A stretch of DNA of 64,000 nucleotides from Syntrophorhabdaceae bacterium PtaU1.Bin034 (GCA_002067405.1 MVRP01000001.1:76147-140146), one strand, 5' to 3'; positions 9,285-17,626 are shown, counted from the stretch's first letter. Notes: generated from the sequence alone by a model not told the origin. Program-made: numbers and translations.

Positions 9285-9644
9285 TTACGTTGTCTCGATC
9301 ACGTATTCCAGCACAGGATTGCCGTTCACGATATGTTCCGCTACCACCTTTTTCGCCTTCTCAGGACTCATATTTCCGTAGACAACCCCTGGCTTCCCCT
9401 CTTCCAGCACCTCGATCATCGGTTCCTGGGAGGCAAGTCCCTTTTCTCCCGTTTGGGTCACCATCACGTCAACAAGGTTTCTGTTGGCGATCTCGTCCAC
9501 GAAGGCCTTCAAGACCTCCCGTGCTCCGGAAGCGATGCCGCTTGTTCCCATGCCGACGACGATCTTGACCCGCGCCTGCTTCTGTCTGAGCTGAATGTCC
9601 TTCTGCGCCTTGTCCCTTATGGCTTTTAACTCTTCCAGGTTCAT
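9285..9644 (-). CDS. Thioredoxin-fold ferredoxin-like protein without cysteines (HndB/HydD family)
   Basis: 119 aa with a strong AGGAGG ribosome site. The pattern VKIVVGMGTSGIASGAREV, then VTQTGEKGLASQEP, matches the small [2Fe-2S] proteins encoded beside HydABC/Hnd hydrogenases. In those relatives I expect cysteines at the positions filled here by Ser, Ala and Glu, and this protein has no cysteine at all. It cannot hold a conventional [2Fe-2S] cluster, so a structural or regulatory role in the second hydrogenase is more likely than electron transfer. The family match is from memory of the motif, not a search. Confidence 0.8.
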   Translation of the reverse strand: MNLEELKAIRDKAQKDIQLRQKQARVKIVVGMGTSGIASGAREVLKAFVDEIANRNLVDVMVTQTGEKGLASQEPMIEVLEEGKPGVVYGNMSPEKAKKVVAEHIVNGNPVLEYVIETT

Positions 9645-9753
9645 AAAAGTTGCACCTCCTATAGATGATTTAGCGAACTGCTCGTCCGGCTAAAAGCCGG
9701 CTTCCCTAACAAGCTCTCCGAATGCTCGGGACAATACCTCACCTCTCTCCTTC

Positions 9754-10287
9754 TCACAAATGTTTTTCCAAGTACCTTCCCAAAAAATCGATCACCTCCG
9801 GGTGGTTGATGGGCACACCGTTCAGTGTTTCCTTGATGTCTCTCGTATCCAGGATGAATTCCTCCGCATCGGGGCGCTCATACCGAAAGATGAAGCGTAT
9901 GTCGGGATTGCTCACGCAGAGAAGGAAAAACGTGTCCCTGAGATTACCGATGGGGGGAACGTCGGGGTGATCCAGCACAAAGGTCGCCTTTATCTCGGTT
10001 CCCCGTCCGGCTGTGCTTTTCAGTTCAAACGTTCCTTCACACATCTCGGCTGCACCTTTCAGCAGAGAGACCCCCAAACCCACTTTCTTCCCGTTCTTTG
10101 TTGAGAAGAACGGATCGGTCACGCTCTTTACCATCTCCTCGTCCATCCCCACTCCGTCATCAGAGATCGTAATAGTCAGCAAATCATTCGGCTTGTCAGC
10201 GACCACCGAGATACTGATATTCCTGGCCCCTGCCCGTACCGAGTTCATGGCAATGTCCATGATGTGGTCGCTCAGTTCCTCTAACAT
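9754..10287 (-). CDS. ATP-binding HATPase_c protein of the hydrogenase cluster
   Basis: 177 aa. A GHKL ATPase domain fills residues ~1-105: N box HIMDIAMNSVRAGA, G1 SDDGVGMD, DPFFST and G2 VGLGVSLLKG. There is no phospho-acceptor His domain, so it is not a classical sensor kinase. The ~70-residue C-terminal part is unassigned. Proteins of this kind recur beside HydABC genes in anaerobes. Its start overlaps the PHP gene by 7 nt. A role in switching hydrogenase expression or activity is inference. Confidence 0.8.
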   Translation of the reverse strand: MLEELSDHIMDIAMNSVRAGARNISISVVADKPNDLLTITISDDGVGMDEEMVKSVTDPFFSTKNGKKVGLGVSLLKGAAEMCEGTFELKSTAGRGTEIKATFVLDHPDVPPIGNLRDTFFLLCVSNPDIRFIFRYERPDAEEFILDTRDIKETLNGVPINHPEVIDFLGRYLEKHL

Positions 10288-11045
10288 TGTCCCGCGCCTT
10301 CCTCGCCCTCACTATACCGGCTGACCGTATTCCCGTAACTCTTCAGGGCCCTTGCCACTTCCGGGAAGCTCGGTTCCCTGAGTGAGAGGGTGATCCTCTT
10401 CTTTCCTATGTCATCAAGGTAATGGGCGTCGGAAAAGCTGACGATAGGTATACCCTTTGCCATAACGAAGGGGAGGACATCTTTAAGCCTCTCCTTCCTG
10501 GCTATTTCAAGCGCATCGAACCGGATATCACCGGGAACGTAGCCGAGTTGGCTTATTATGCTGAATGTCGGGCTGTCTATATGGGAGGGGATAACAAGTC
10601 CTCCGTGGTCCTTCGCCCAGGAAACGGCGTCGTTCATGAAAATGTTCGACGAATTGAGAAGAAGCCTCTTCTCGAACCGGATGATCTTATCGTTCTCGTC
10701 GACCACAACCTGGTCTCCGAAGTATTCAGGATCATTTTCGATAGGAGGGAGATTGCCGTACACGAACTCCTGAAGCCTCATCGCCGTCTCGTAGTCGCCG
10801 AACAGCATCAGCAGGTGGACCTCTTCTATGGTTTGCAGTTCCATTCCAAAAAGGACCACAGGACCCGATGATCCGGCGCACATTGCCGCATAAGTGCCGT
10901 TTTCGGCCATGTTGTGATCCGTGATGGCGATCATGTCCAGGCCGACCTCCCTCGCCTTGGCGACAATGTTTCTCGATGACATCTCCAGGCTCGCACAGGG
11001 TGATAAGGTTGAGTGTATATGGAAATCACAGGAATAAACCGGCAC
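10281..11045 (-). CDS. PHP-domain metallo-phosphoesterase-like protein
   Basis: 254 aa. PHP metal-binding motifs are visible in order: HIHSTLSPC near the N-terminus, ITDHN, a central Glu/His segment (GMELQTIEEVHLL), PSHID and FSDAHYLDDIG. PHP proteins hydrolyse phosphate esters with a multinuclear metal site; the substrate here is unknown. It lies 6 nt after a DRTGG gene and overlaps the HATPase gene. In hydrogenase clusters it is a recurring but uncharacterised companion. Confidence 0.85.
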   Translation of the reverse strand: MPVYSCDFHIHSTLSPCASLEMSSRNIVAKAREVGLDMIAITDHNMAENGTYAAMCAGSSGPVVLFGMELQTIEEVHLLMLFGDYETAMRLQEFVYGNLPPIENDPEYFGDQVVVDENDKIIRFEKRLLLNSSNIFMNDAVSWAKDHGGLVIPSHIDSPTFSIISQLGYVPGDIRFDALEIARKERLKDVLPFVMAKGIPIVSFSDAHYLDDIGKKRITLSLREPSFPEVARALKSYGNTVSRYSEGEEGAGQC

Positions 11046-11051
11046 TCCTAT

Positions 11052-11387
11052 TTACCTTTTTAAAATACCATAGAGGAGACCCGATATCTCAAAAGCCGAA
11101 TGTGCGGTCCGCAAGAGCGCAATCCCCTCTACCTTTGCCCGTTCGATTACTTCTTTGTCCACCTTCAAGTTACGGGGGGTAACAATGGCCGCAATGTTCT
11201 TGAGTTTTGCCACGCCAAGAATGTTGATGTGTCTCTGCACGGTGACCCACACGCAGTCCTCGGGCGCATTGGCGATGACATCCGACAGAAGATCCGACGT
11301 ATAACCATAATTGACCTTTCCTTCGAGATTCACCTCTCCTGTCAAAATTTCGAGACCCAGGTTTGCCGCAAGTTCACGAACCGTCAT
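11052..11387 (-). CDS. DRTGG-domain protein, second of two
   Basis: 111 aa covering one DRTGG domain (beginning MTVRELAANLGLEILTG). Such domains occur in phosphotransacetylases and in small proteins next to [FeFe] hydrogenases, where a nucleotide- or ligand-sensing role has been suggested but not shown. It lies 15 nt downstream of the sensor-like hydrogenase gene and 6 nt before the PHP gene. It resembles the DRTGG protein at 13260-13619 in length and start, but the sequences are diverged. Confidence 0.85.
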   Translation of the reverse strand: MTVRELAANLGLEILTGEVNLEGKVNYGYTSDLLSDVIANAPEDCVWVTVQRHINILGVAKLKNIAAIVTPRNLKVDKEVIERAKVEGIALLRTAHSAFEISGLLYGILKR

Positions 11388-11402
11388 TCTTTTTCCCCCG
11401 TT

Positions 11403-12779
11403 TCAGTCCTGTTTCGCGCTTTTTTCCTCTTTTTTGTTCTTCTTGTCCTTCATAGGATCTTCATTCGCCATGGTCTGGGGAAGCTTCCTCGCCAGATCGA
11501 GTATCTCCTCTGCCAGGGTTTTGACCCGTTCCCTCAGATTGACAATGCAATCAGTATCGAAGGCGAGGCCCCTTGTGATATCCTCCGCCAATGCCCTGCA
11601 GTTCGGAGAGCCGCAGGCGCCGCAGTCGAGCCCCGGAAGGCTCGCGGTGATAGCGTCCAGACGCTCCATTTTCATCAGCGCCTTGGATACGTCGTCATCG
11701 AGCATCATGATGGGCCGTGGCTGAATGGCCTCAGATGACCAGTAGTCGTCGTGTTCGTAGAATTTCTTCAACTGCTTTTCATTGAAGAAGGCAGTCTTCG
11801 CCTTGTATTTGTTGACCATGTTCTTCAGGTTGACGCGCGCGACAAAGATATTCTGAATGTTGAGCGGCCCCCCCACGCACCCTCCTTCGCACGCCTGCAC
11901 CTCGATGAAATCCACGTCCTTCAGGCTGCCCCTCTCTATTTCTTCAAAAATGTCCGTAGCGTTCTTGACTCCTCCGGTCGACAAGGTAGAAGGTGAGCCA
12001 ATCGCCCTGGATTCACCGGTGAGGTAACCCCAGGCAATGCCCCTGCTGGTGGCCCGGTGCAGGTTTCTTTTGTTCTTTTTTGCCTTGCCCAGTTCCTTTA
12101 TGAGCTCCTTGTAAATGACCGAAGCGCCGATCGCGCCGTCCACCGCGGATTGCTTGATGTGCAAAGGTTGCCTCACCTCCGTCACCTTGGCAGGACAGGG
12201 GCTGATGAAGAAAGCGCCGATCTTTTCAAAGGGAAGTCCGGTCCGCTTGGCTGCATCCTCCTTCGCGAGCCGGGCAGCCACTTCCATAGGTGCCATTATG
12301 GGCGCAACGTGCTCGAGGAGATCGGGAAACTTGATCTGCATAAGGCGAATGATGGCCGGACACGCAGAGGAGATCAGAGGTTTCTTGTAGTTGTTCGTTT
12401 CCAGGTATCTCCCCACCATCGAAGCCACCACCTCCGCAGCCAAAGCTACTTCAAACACTTCGTCAAAGCCAATCTGGAGGAAGGCTTCGAGAATCCTCTC
12501 CATATCCTTTTCCTCCCGGAACTGCCCAAAAAAGGATGGAGCAGGAAGCACTATCCTGTGTTCGAAAGCTGCGAGTTTTTCCATTGTATCGGTGATGGCG
12601 ATCTTCGCGTGGTTGGGGCAGCAACGGATACATTCTCCGCAGTCTATGCAACGCTCTTCGATGATTTTCGCTTTTCCCCAATGTACGCGGATTGCCTCAA
12701 CCGGACACCTCTTTATGCAGTTGGTACATCCCCGGCATTTCTCTTCGTCAAGTGTTACGGAATGAAAGTAGTTCCCCAT
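11403..12779 (-). CDS. Sensor-like [FeFe] hydrogenase domain protein with C-terminal Cys4 cluster domain
   Basis: 458 aa. Two N-terminal [4Fe-4S] motifs (C15-C25, C44-C54) precede an H-cluster-type domain with L1 SSACP (C140), L2 SPCPAK (C195) and L3 ACEGGC (C297, C301). All four H-cluster ligands are kept, but the residue before the L1 ligand, the proton-relay Cys of catalytic enzymes, is Ala139. Residues ~380-412 form a further Cys4 site (C386, C389, C394, C411), and a Lys-rich tail follows. These are features of putative sensory group C/D [FeFe] hydrogenases, though the PAS domain of classical HydS is absent. It likely reports H2 or redox state to the adjacent ATPases (inference). Confidence 0.85.
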   Translation of the reverse strand: MGNYFHSVTLDEEKCRGCTNCIKRCPVEAIRVHWGKAKIIEERCIDCGECIRCCPNHAKIAITDTMEKLAAFEHRIVLPAPSFFGQFREEKDMERILEAFLQIGFDEVFEVALAAEVVASMVGRYLETNNYKKPLISSACPAIIRLMQIKFPDLLEHVAPIMAPMEVAARLAKEDAAKRTGLPFEKIGAFFISPCPAKVTEVRQPLHIKQSAVDGAIGASVIYKELIKELGKAKKNKRNLHRATSRGIAWGYLTGESRAIGSPSTLSTGGVKNATDIFEEIERGSLKDVDFIEVQACEGGCVGGPLNIQNIFVARVNLKNMVNKYKAKTAFFNEKQLKKFYEHDDYWSSEAIQPRPIMMLDDDVSKALMKMERLDAITASLPGLDCGACGSPNCRALAEDITRGLAFDTDCIVNLRERVKTLAEEILDLARKLPQTMANEDPMKDKKNKKEEKSAKQD

Positions 12780-12810
12780 TTACCACCCCTATCCTCAACC
12801 GATCCTGTCT

Positions 12811-13221
12811 TCACTTTTTCATGAAGATTCTTGCCTCCAAGACCGTTCCTATACCTGTCTCGGATTTGATCGTCATCTCGTCCGAACATTGCTTGATGTT
12901 CGATAATCCCATTCCTGCCCCGAAGCCCATTTCACGGACCTCGTGAGGGGCTGTCGAATACCCTTCCTGCATGGCGAGATCTATATCGGGGATTCCAGGC
13001 CCAACGTCTTCCGCCGTAACAAGGACCTGTTCCGGCACTATCGTTACCGCGAGTTTCCCGTGGATTGCGTGGATTACCACATTCATCGCCGCCTCATACA
13101 CAATTATGGCCGTATTTTTTACTATGTCTGGTCTCAGCCCCAACTGCTGCAGCGCCTTTTTTGTCTTGGCCGCCGACTCACCGGCAACCAGAAAGTCCTT
13201 CTCGTTTATCGTAAACTCCAT
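12811..13221 (-). CDS. RsbT/RsbW-type serine kinase-like ATPase
   Basis: 136 aa, starting at MEFTINEKDF; the open frame continues 33 codons upstream but that stretch does not look like the family. GHKL motifs: EAAMNVVIHA (N box), DVGPGIPD (G1) and MGFGAGMGLSNIKQC (G2). RsbT/RsbW proteins phosphorylate STAS-domain antagonists in partner-switching cascades. No STAS or PP2C partner is encoded nearby, so the target must lie elsewhere or be one of the neighbouring DRTGG or PHP proteins. Spacing is 31 nt to the sensor-like hydrogenase gene. Confidence 0.82.
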   Translation of the reverse strand: MEFTINEKDFLVAGESAAKTKKALQQLGLRPDIVKNTAIIVYEAAMNVVIHAIHGKLAVTIVPEQVLVTAEDVGPGIPDIDLAMQEGYSTAPHEVREMGFGAGMGLSNIKQCSDEMTIKSETGIGTVLEARIFMKK

Positions 13222-13259
13222 CACCAAACGTGGATCACCGTTGTTTCCACATCCTCCCG

Positions 13260-13619
13260 TCACTGAACGGAACCCCTTTTGGCCCCAAGGATTCCATGCT
13301 GAAAGAGCAGGCCACAGCATTTGAAGATCAGGAGATCCGTCGAAAGCAGAGGTATACGGCTGCTGTTCACCTGCTTTATCATCGATAAACTCGGCTTCTT
13401 TCCACCCACAAATACCACCCCTACGGCGTCCATCACTTCCGCTGTATGAATCACGTGGGGGTTGGTGAGAGAGGTTATGAGGAGCGTGTTCGAACTGGCA
13501 AAGGCAAGCATTTCACTTATTAGATCACATGCGAATCCAGTCTGTACTTCCCGATCCAACAGGTGGTCGCCACATAGGACATCGGCTTCCAGGATGTCCT
13601 TGATGTCTCGCAACGTCAT
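13260..13619 (-). CDS. DRTGG-domain protein, first gene of the hydrogenase operon
   Basis: 119 aa from MTLRDIKDIL, chosen because it matches the start of the other DRTGG protein. A GGAGG lies 14 nt upstream, rather far. An upstream in-frame TTG would add 15 residues. It is a single DRTGG domain of unknown ligand. It is the promoter-proximal gene of the 13-gene unit, with a ~220-nt leader from the predicted promoter. Confidence 0.78.
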   Translation of the reverse strand: MTLRDIKDILEADVLCGDHLLDREVQTGFACDLISEMLAFASSNTLLITSLTNPHVIHTAEVMDAVGVVFVGGKKPSLSMIKQVNSSRIPLLSTDLLIFKCCGLLFQHGILGAKRGSVQ

Positions 13620-13845
13620 GATTGTCTTAATCGCCTCCGTACACGTATAGTCTCGTGGCGCCAAATTCCTCCATTGACACCGCCCCCAGGTTCACTATGA
13701 AGAACAACTTTCGATGGCCGTATAAAGACCTGAACCACAATCAGAATAAGGAAAATTGAAGAGGGACAACGCAGCCCCTGGCCTTCTTGTTCGGGGTTCC
13801 CCAACCCCTTAAAAGAAAAAATTCTTTTTCTGTAAATACCTGTTC

Positions 13846-13888
13846 ATTATACAGCACAAGTCACGCCCTATACGTGAAATAAATCACA
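13846..13888 (-). promoter_or_regulatory. Promoter with CRP/FNR-type activator site before the hydrogenase operon
   Basis: On the minus strand a perfect TATAAT (13851-13846) lacks a good -35 box. Upstream is TGTGA-N6-TCACG (13888-13873), one base off the CRP/FNR consensus palindrome. If transcription starts 5-7 nt after the -10 box, the palindrome is centred at about -40 to -41.5, the classical class II activator position. FNR-, CRP- or HcpR-type proteins are candidates. Confidence 0.55.
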
Positions 13889-14013
13889 ACTTATGATATC
13901 ACTCCTGATTGGCCTTGTCAATCAGGATTTGATGATTTGACACGATATAAAGAGCCGGGGAGGACACGCCGAAAGAACTGCCCCCGGGTCGTACCCGGAC
14001 GTTGCAGCCCCCG

Positions 14014-14154
14014 CTAATTCTTTCCATGCTGCTTGCTGGCCGGCGCCATTGACACCTTCGTTGCGTCCGGCACAATTTGAGCATGGAGATACACAAACCA
14101 GTACACGAGACCGACCACTATGCCGCCTATTAGGGCCGCCAGTCCTCCGTGAAT
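14014..14154 (-). CDS. Possible small membrane protein downstream of fdhA, start unclear
   Basis: An open frame after the fdhA stop encodes about 45 residues with one hydrophobic helix (AALIGGIVVGLVYWFVYLHA) and a polar tail, ending in TAG at 14014-14016. The frame opens near 14200 but contains no ATG, GTG or TTG before the helix. The given upstream end is an ATT codon and is arbitrary. The hydrophobic pattern suggests a real single-pass protein, perhaps with a rare start or a small sequence error; chance cannot be excluded. Confidence 0.3.
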   Translation of the reverse strand: MHGGLAALIGGIVVGLVYWFVYLHAQIVPDATKVSMAPASKQHGKN

Positions 14155-14177
14155 GGCCTCTCGGCAGATAAGGCTGC

Positions 14178-16886
14178 CTATCCCTGCCCCGCGGGAGCAC
14201 TTACCTTATCGATCCTGCAGGAACAGACCTTGTATTCGGGAATCTTACAGACCGGATCAAGGCGGTCTATGGTCAACCGGTTGGCGCAGGATTCGTAGAA
14301 GTGGAACGGTATGAACAGCACATGAGGTTTTACCCTCTCGGCTATCTTTGCCTTTACCCTTATTCCTCCCCTTCTTGTAGATACCGCCAGGGGTTCGCCC
14401 TCTTTTATATCGAGAGCTTTGGCATCGACCGGATTGATCTCAATAAACCCCTCTGGAACAAGGCTGTCCAGAAGTTTCGAGTTTCTGCTCATGGTACCGG
14501 TGTGGAAGTGTTCGAGCAGACGACCTGTAGTGAGAACCAACGGAAACTCCTTATCCGCCTCTTCAGCAGGCGCCGTGTAGTCGACACCCGAAAAAAGGCC
14601 CTTGCCACGGGCGAATTTATCCTTGTGCAGGTACTGCGTGCCGGGATGGTCCGTCGAGGGACATGGCCACTGGATAAGCTCTTTCTCTATCCTTGCGTAC
14701 GTGATGCCTGCATATGAAGGCGTGACCTTTCTGATTTCTTCAAAAATCTCCTCGGGCTTTGAGTAGCTCCAGCTTGCTCCCATCCTGTTTGCCACCTGCA
14801 TGACGATCCACCAGTCATCCCTCGCTTCGCCGGGTGGAGGGAGCACCTTGTGCATCGGCTGCACCCTTCTCTCCGTGTTCGTAACCGTTCCCTCCTTTTC
14901 AAGAAAGGCACAGCTTGGCAGCACGACGTCCGCAAGTGTGGCAGTCTCTGTGAGAAAAATGTCCTGCACAACGAGGAAGTCGAGTTTTTCAAGCGATTCC
15001 ACGACATGCTGCTGGTTGGGATCGGAAAGCACAGGGTTCTCCCCCATGATATACATGGCCTTTATCTTTCCCGCATGCGCCTCGTTCATCATCTCTATAA
15101 GGGTAAGGCCGGGGTTGCCGGACAGGCCTGAAACGCCCCACGCTGCCTCGAACTTCGCCTTGTTCTCCTCGCTTGCAACAGGCTGGTAGGCGGGATAAAC
15201 ATTGTTAAGTGCTCCTGCATCGCACGCGCCCTGAACGTTGTTTTGTCCACGAAGGGGATTAACACCTCCGCCCGGAACTCCTATATTGCCGAGCAGCATC
15301 TGCAGATTGGCTGTCGATTTTACGCCGTTGACGCCCGACACGAACTGGGTTATACCCATCGAATAATAGAGCGCCATGGGCTTGCAGGCCGCGAGCATTC
15401 GTGCGGCTTCAACAATCTTCTCCGGATTGTCAATGCCGCAGATCTCCGCGGCGACCCCCGGGGTATACCTGGAAAGCGTTTCAGCAAGCGCCTTGAACCC
15501 CTCGCACCTCGTGTCAACGAAAGACTTGTCGTAAAGACCTTCATTCACGATTACCTGCATCAGTCCGTTGAGGATAGCCACGTTGGTGCCCGGCTTGATC
15601 TGGAAGAAATAGTCGGCATATTTGGATAGCTCGATTTGCCGGGGGTCGGCGACAACCAGCTTTTTGCCCTTGTTTCGCACCTCGTTCTTTATCATCGAGC
15701 CGATGACCGGATGGTTCTCCGTGGTATTTGACCCAATGACCATGAAGCCTTCGCTCAGCGGTATCTCTTTGATCGAGTTCGTCATTGCCCCTGAACCGAA
15801 CACTGTTGCCAGACCGGCAACCGTCGAGCTGTGTCAGAGGCGGGCGCAATGGTCTATGTTGTTGGTGCCGACCACTGCGCGGAGAAACTTTTGCATCAGA
15901 TAGTTCTCTTCGTTGGTGCATTTTGCCGAGGCAAGACCGGCTATGGAATCCGGGCCGCTCTCTGTCTTTATCCTCATCAGTGTGCCGGCGACAAGATCCA
16001 GGGCCTCGTCCCATGGGGCCTCTTCGAATTTCCCGCCTCTTTTGATCAGCGGCTTTTTCAGTCTCTTGTTGCTCTGGACAAAATCAAAGCCGAATCTCCC
16101 TTTGACGCAAAGATGACCTTGATTCGGTCCATCGGGATTGCCGAGCGCCTTTGTGAGCAACCCTTCCCTGTTCTTGTAGAAGTCGATCTTGCACCCGACG
16201 CCGCAGTATATGCAGATGCTCGATTCGACCGTCAGTTCCCACGCCTGGCCCTCACCAAGCACCTTCTGGAGGGTCAGGGCGCCTGTCGGGCACATCTGGG
16301 CACAGGACCCGCAATTCGTGCAGTTCGATGCCCCATAGATCGCGTCCGATACCAGATGGGTCCGGGAGCCTCTCTCGGCGAGGGCCCACACGTTCGACAC
16401 CTGTATCTCGGCACAGGTTTTCACGCATCGGCCGCAAAGGATACACTTGTTCTCGTTTCTCCGGTAGGCCTTGCTCGAAGTGTTGTCGATTTCTCTCACT
16501 GTCCTTTGGGGAGATTGCGGAACCGGTTCTTTCACGTACTTCGTGACCAGTCTCTGGAACTGGCAGTCACCGTTCGCGTCACAATAGAGACAGTTATGAT
16601 CACCCTCGGACAGGAGCAGCTCCAGGACGAACTTCCGTGTGCGGGCGATCTCCTCATCTTCGGTCACCACGTTCATTCCGTCCTTTATTTCCTCTGTGCA
16701 GGACGGTCTCAGTTTTCCCTGATCGACACGCACCATGCACACCCGACACGCTCCGCTCTTGCTGATCCTCGGATGGTAGCACAAATACGGGATATCGATG
16801 CCATGTCGCAGGGCAACTTCGAGGATGGTTTCACCCTCCGCGCCCGTCACCTCTCGTCCGTCAATCGTAAAACGTATTGGATCCAT
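14178..16886 (-). CDS. fdhA: Formate dehydrogenase catalytic subunit, selenocysteine-containing
   Basis: 902 residues when an in-frame TGA at 15836-15834 is read as selenocysteine (residue 351). The context is NIDHCARL-U-HSSTVAGLA, exactly the formate dehydrogenase active-site segment. The start MDPIRF has GGGAG 5 nt upstream. The N-terminus carries a NuoG-like [2Fe-2S] domain, a His-Cys3 site and two [4Fe-4S] motifs, the same modules as HydA. The molybdopterin domain follows with CIYCGVGC. It interconverts formate and CO2 in the cytoplasm. No dedicated NuoEF subunits are adjacent, so it may share HydBC-type partners (inference). There is no Tat signal. Confidence 0.93.
15805..15836 (-). promoter_or_regulatory. 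UGA selenocysteine codon and bacterial SECIS hairpin in fdhA
   Basis: The UGA is followed by a hairpin: GTTGCC (15821-15816), loop GGTCT (15815-15811), GGCAAC (15810-15805). The GGUCU apical loop at this distance matches the E. coli fdhF SECIS bound by SelB. It implies that the genome encodes SelA, SelB, SelC and SelD. Confidence 0.9.
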
Positions 16887-17207
16887 AGTCGCTCCCATGA
16901 AAAGAAAACTGCATTCGATTTTAATCGCTGAATCCTAAGACGACAAAATCTGCAATCCCAATCCCGCAGACCAAGAAACGTGAACAAGATACGAGTGATC
17001 TTGCCCGCATTCTCCCATGTCGCAACCCTAATGTCAAAGCCCTTTCTTCCGCAGCAAAAACGAAGGCATTATTGTTCCGAAAGGAGCTTCAGCCGGGACG
17101 AGATATTCCCGATACACAGAGATTGTACGGCGATTTTTCTCAAGCGGAAGAAATGTAATGACCGGCAGACCGCTCCTGTTCAGCCGCTATAGACGAATCT
17201 GTAACGA
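16887..17207. other. Intergenic region between fdhA and dodecin, with a weak sigma-54-like site
   Basis: No gene is recognised here. On the minus strand CGGGAT-N5-TTGCA (16966-16951) has the GG-N10-GC spacing of a -24/-12 promoter and would start transcripts about 54 nt before fdhA. The -24 half is poor. No hairpin or repeat stands out otherwise. Confidence 0.35.
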
Positions 17208-17423
17208 TCAATTCTCAAGCACAAAGACGACCTGCAGGGTTACACGGTACTCGACGATCGCTCCATTCTCGACTTTGCAGCGCCAATCACTCACCTTGAT
17301 TCCGGTAATCCCTCTCAGCGTCTTCGAGGCTCTCCTGAAGCCTATCTGCACGGCATGATCAAAGCTTTTGGGAGAACCTGCAATAATTTCGGTTATCCGT
17401 GCCGTGCTTGTTTCATTCGTCAT
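17208..17423 (-). CDS. Dodecin family flavin-binding protein
   Basis: 71 aa, typical dodecin length, with a GGAGGTGGAGG ribosome site. The central IKVSDWRCKVENGAIVEYRV contains the Trp and strand pattern of dodecins, which assemble as dodecamers that bind and buffer flavins. It stands alone, transcribed toward fdhA. A flavin store is plausible in a genome region rich in flavoproteins. Confidence 0.92.
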   Translation of the reverse strand: MTNETSTARITEIIAGSPKSFDHAVQIGFRRASKTLRGITGIKVSDWRCKVENGAIVEYRVTLQVVFVLEN

Positions 17424-17626
17424 GCCTCCACCTCCCTAGACAGTTTCTTGGAGCTCACGTCGCCCCTTTCCTCAGCAAAGCCCGTACATGCCTCCGTACC
17501 TGACGGGCATCACCTTGGCTATGAGGGTAACAAGTACTGTTCCTCATGTCAATTACAGTTTTTACTGTTCTGACTGTCCGTCAGACGATCTTTTCTTTAC
17601 GCTGTTTTTTGACTATAGTGATACGC

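Noticed and set aside
9680..9710. Small hairpin CCGGCT-AAA-AGCCGG between the HATPase and thioredoxin-fold genes as operon terminator
   Set aside because: Only a 6-bp stem and no T run. The neighbouring genes belong functionally together, so at most it modulates expression.
12057..12824. 255-aa plus-strand open frame opposite the sensor-like hydrogenase
   Set aside because: No family pattern and no ribosome site. It mirrors the coding frame of the minus-strand gene.
13922..14200. 92-aa minus-strand frame after fdhA
   Set aside because: Its Arg/Pro-rich translation looks random. The neighbouring frame with a membrane helix is the more protein-like one and is reported separately.
15804..15836. 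Apparent frameshift or nonsense mutation splitting fdhA
   Set aside because: The stop is UGA at the exact active-site Sec position and a SECIS hairpin follows, so it is recoding and not damage.
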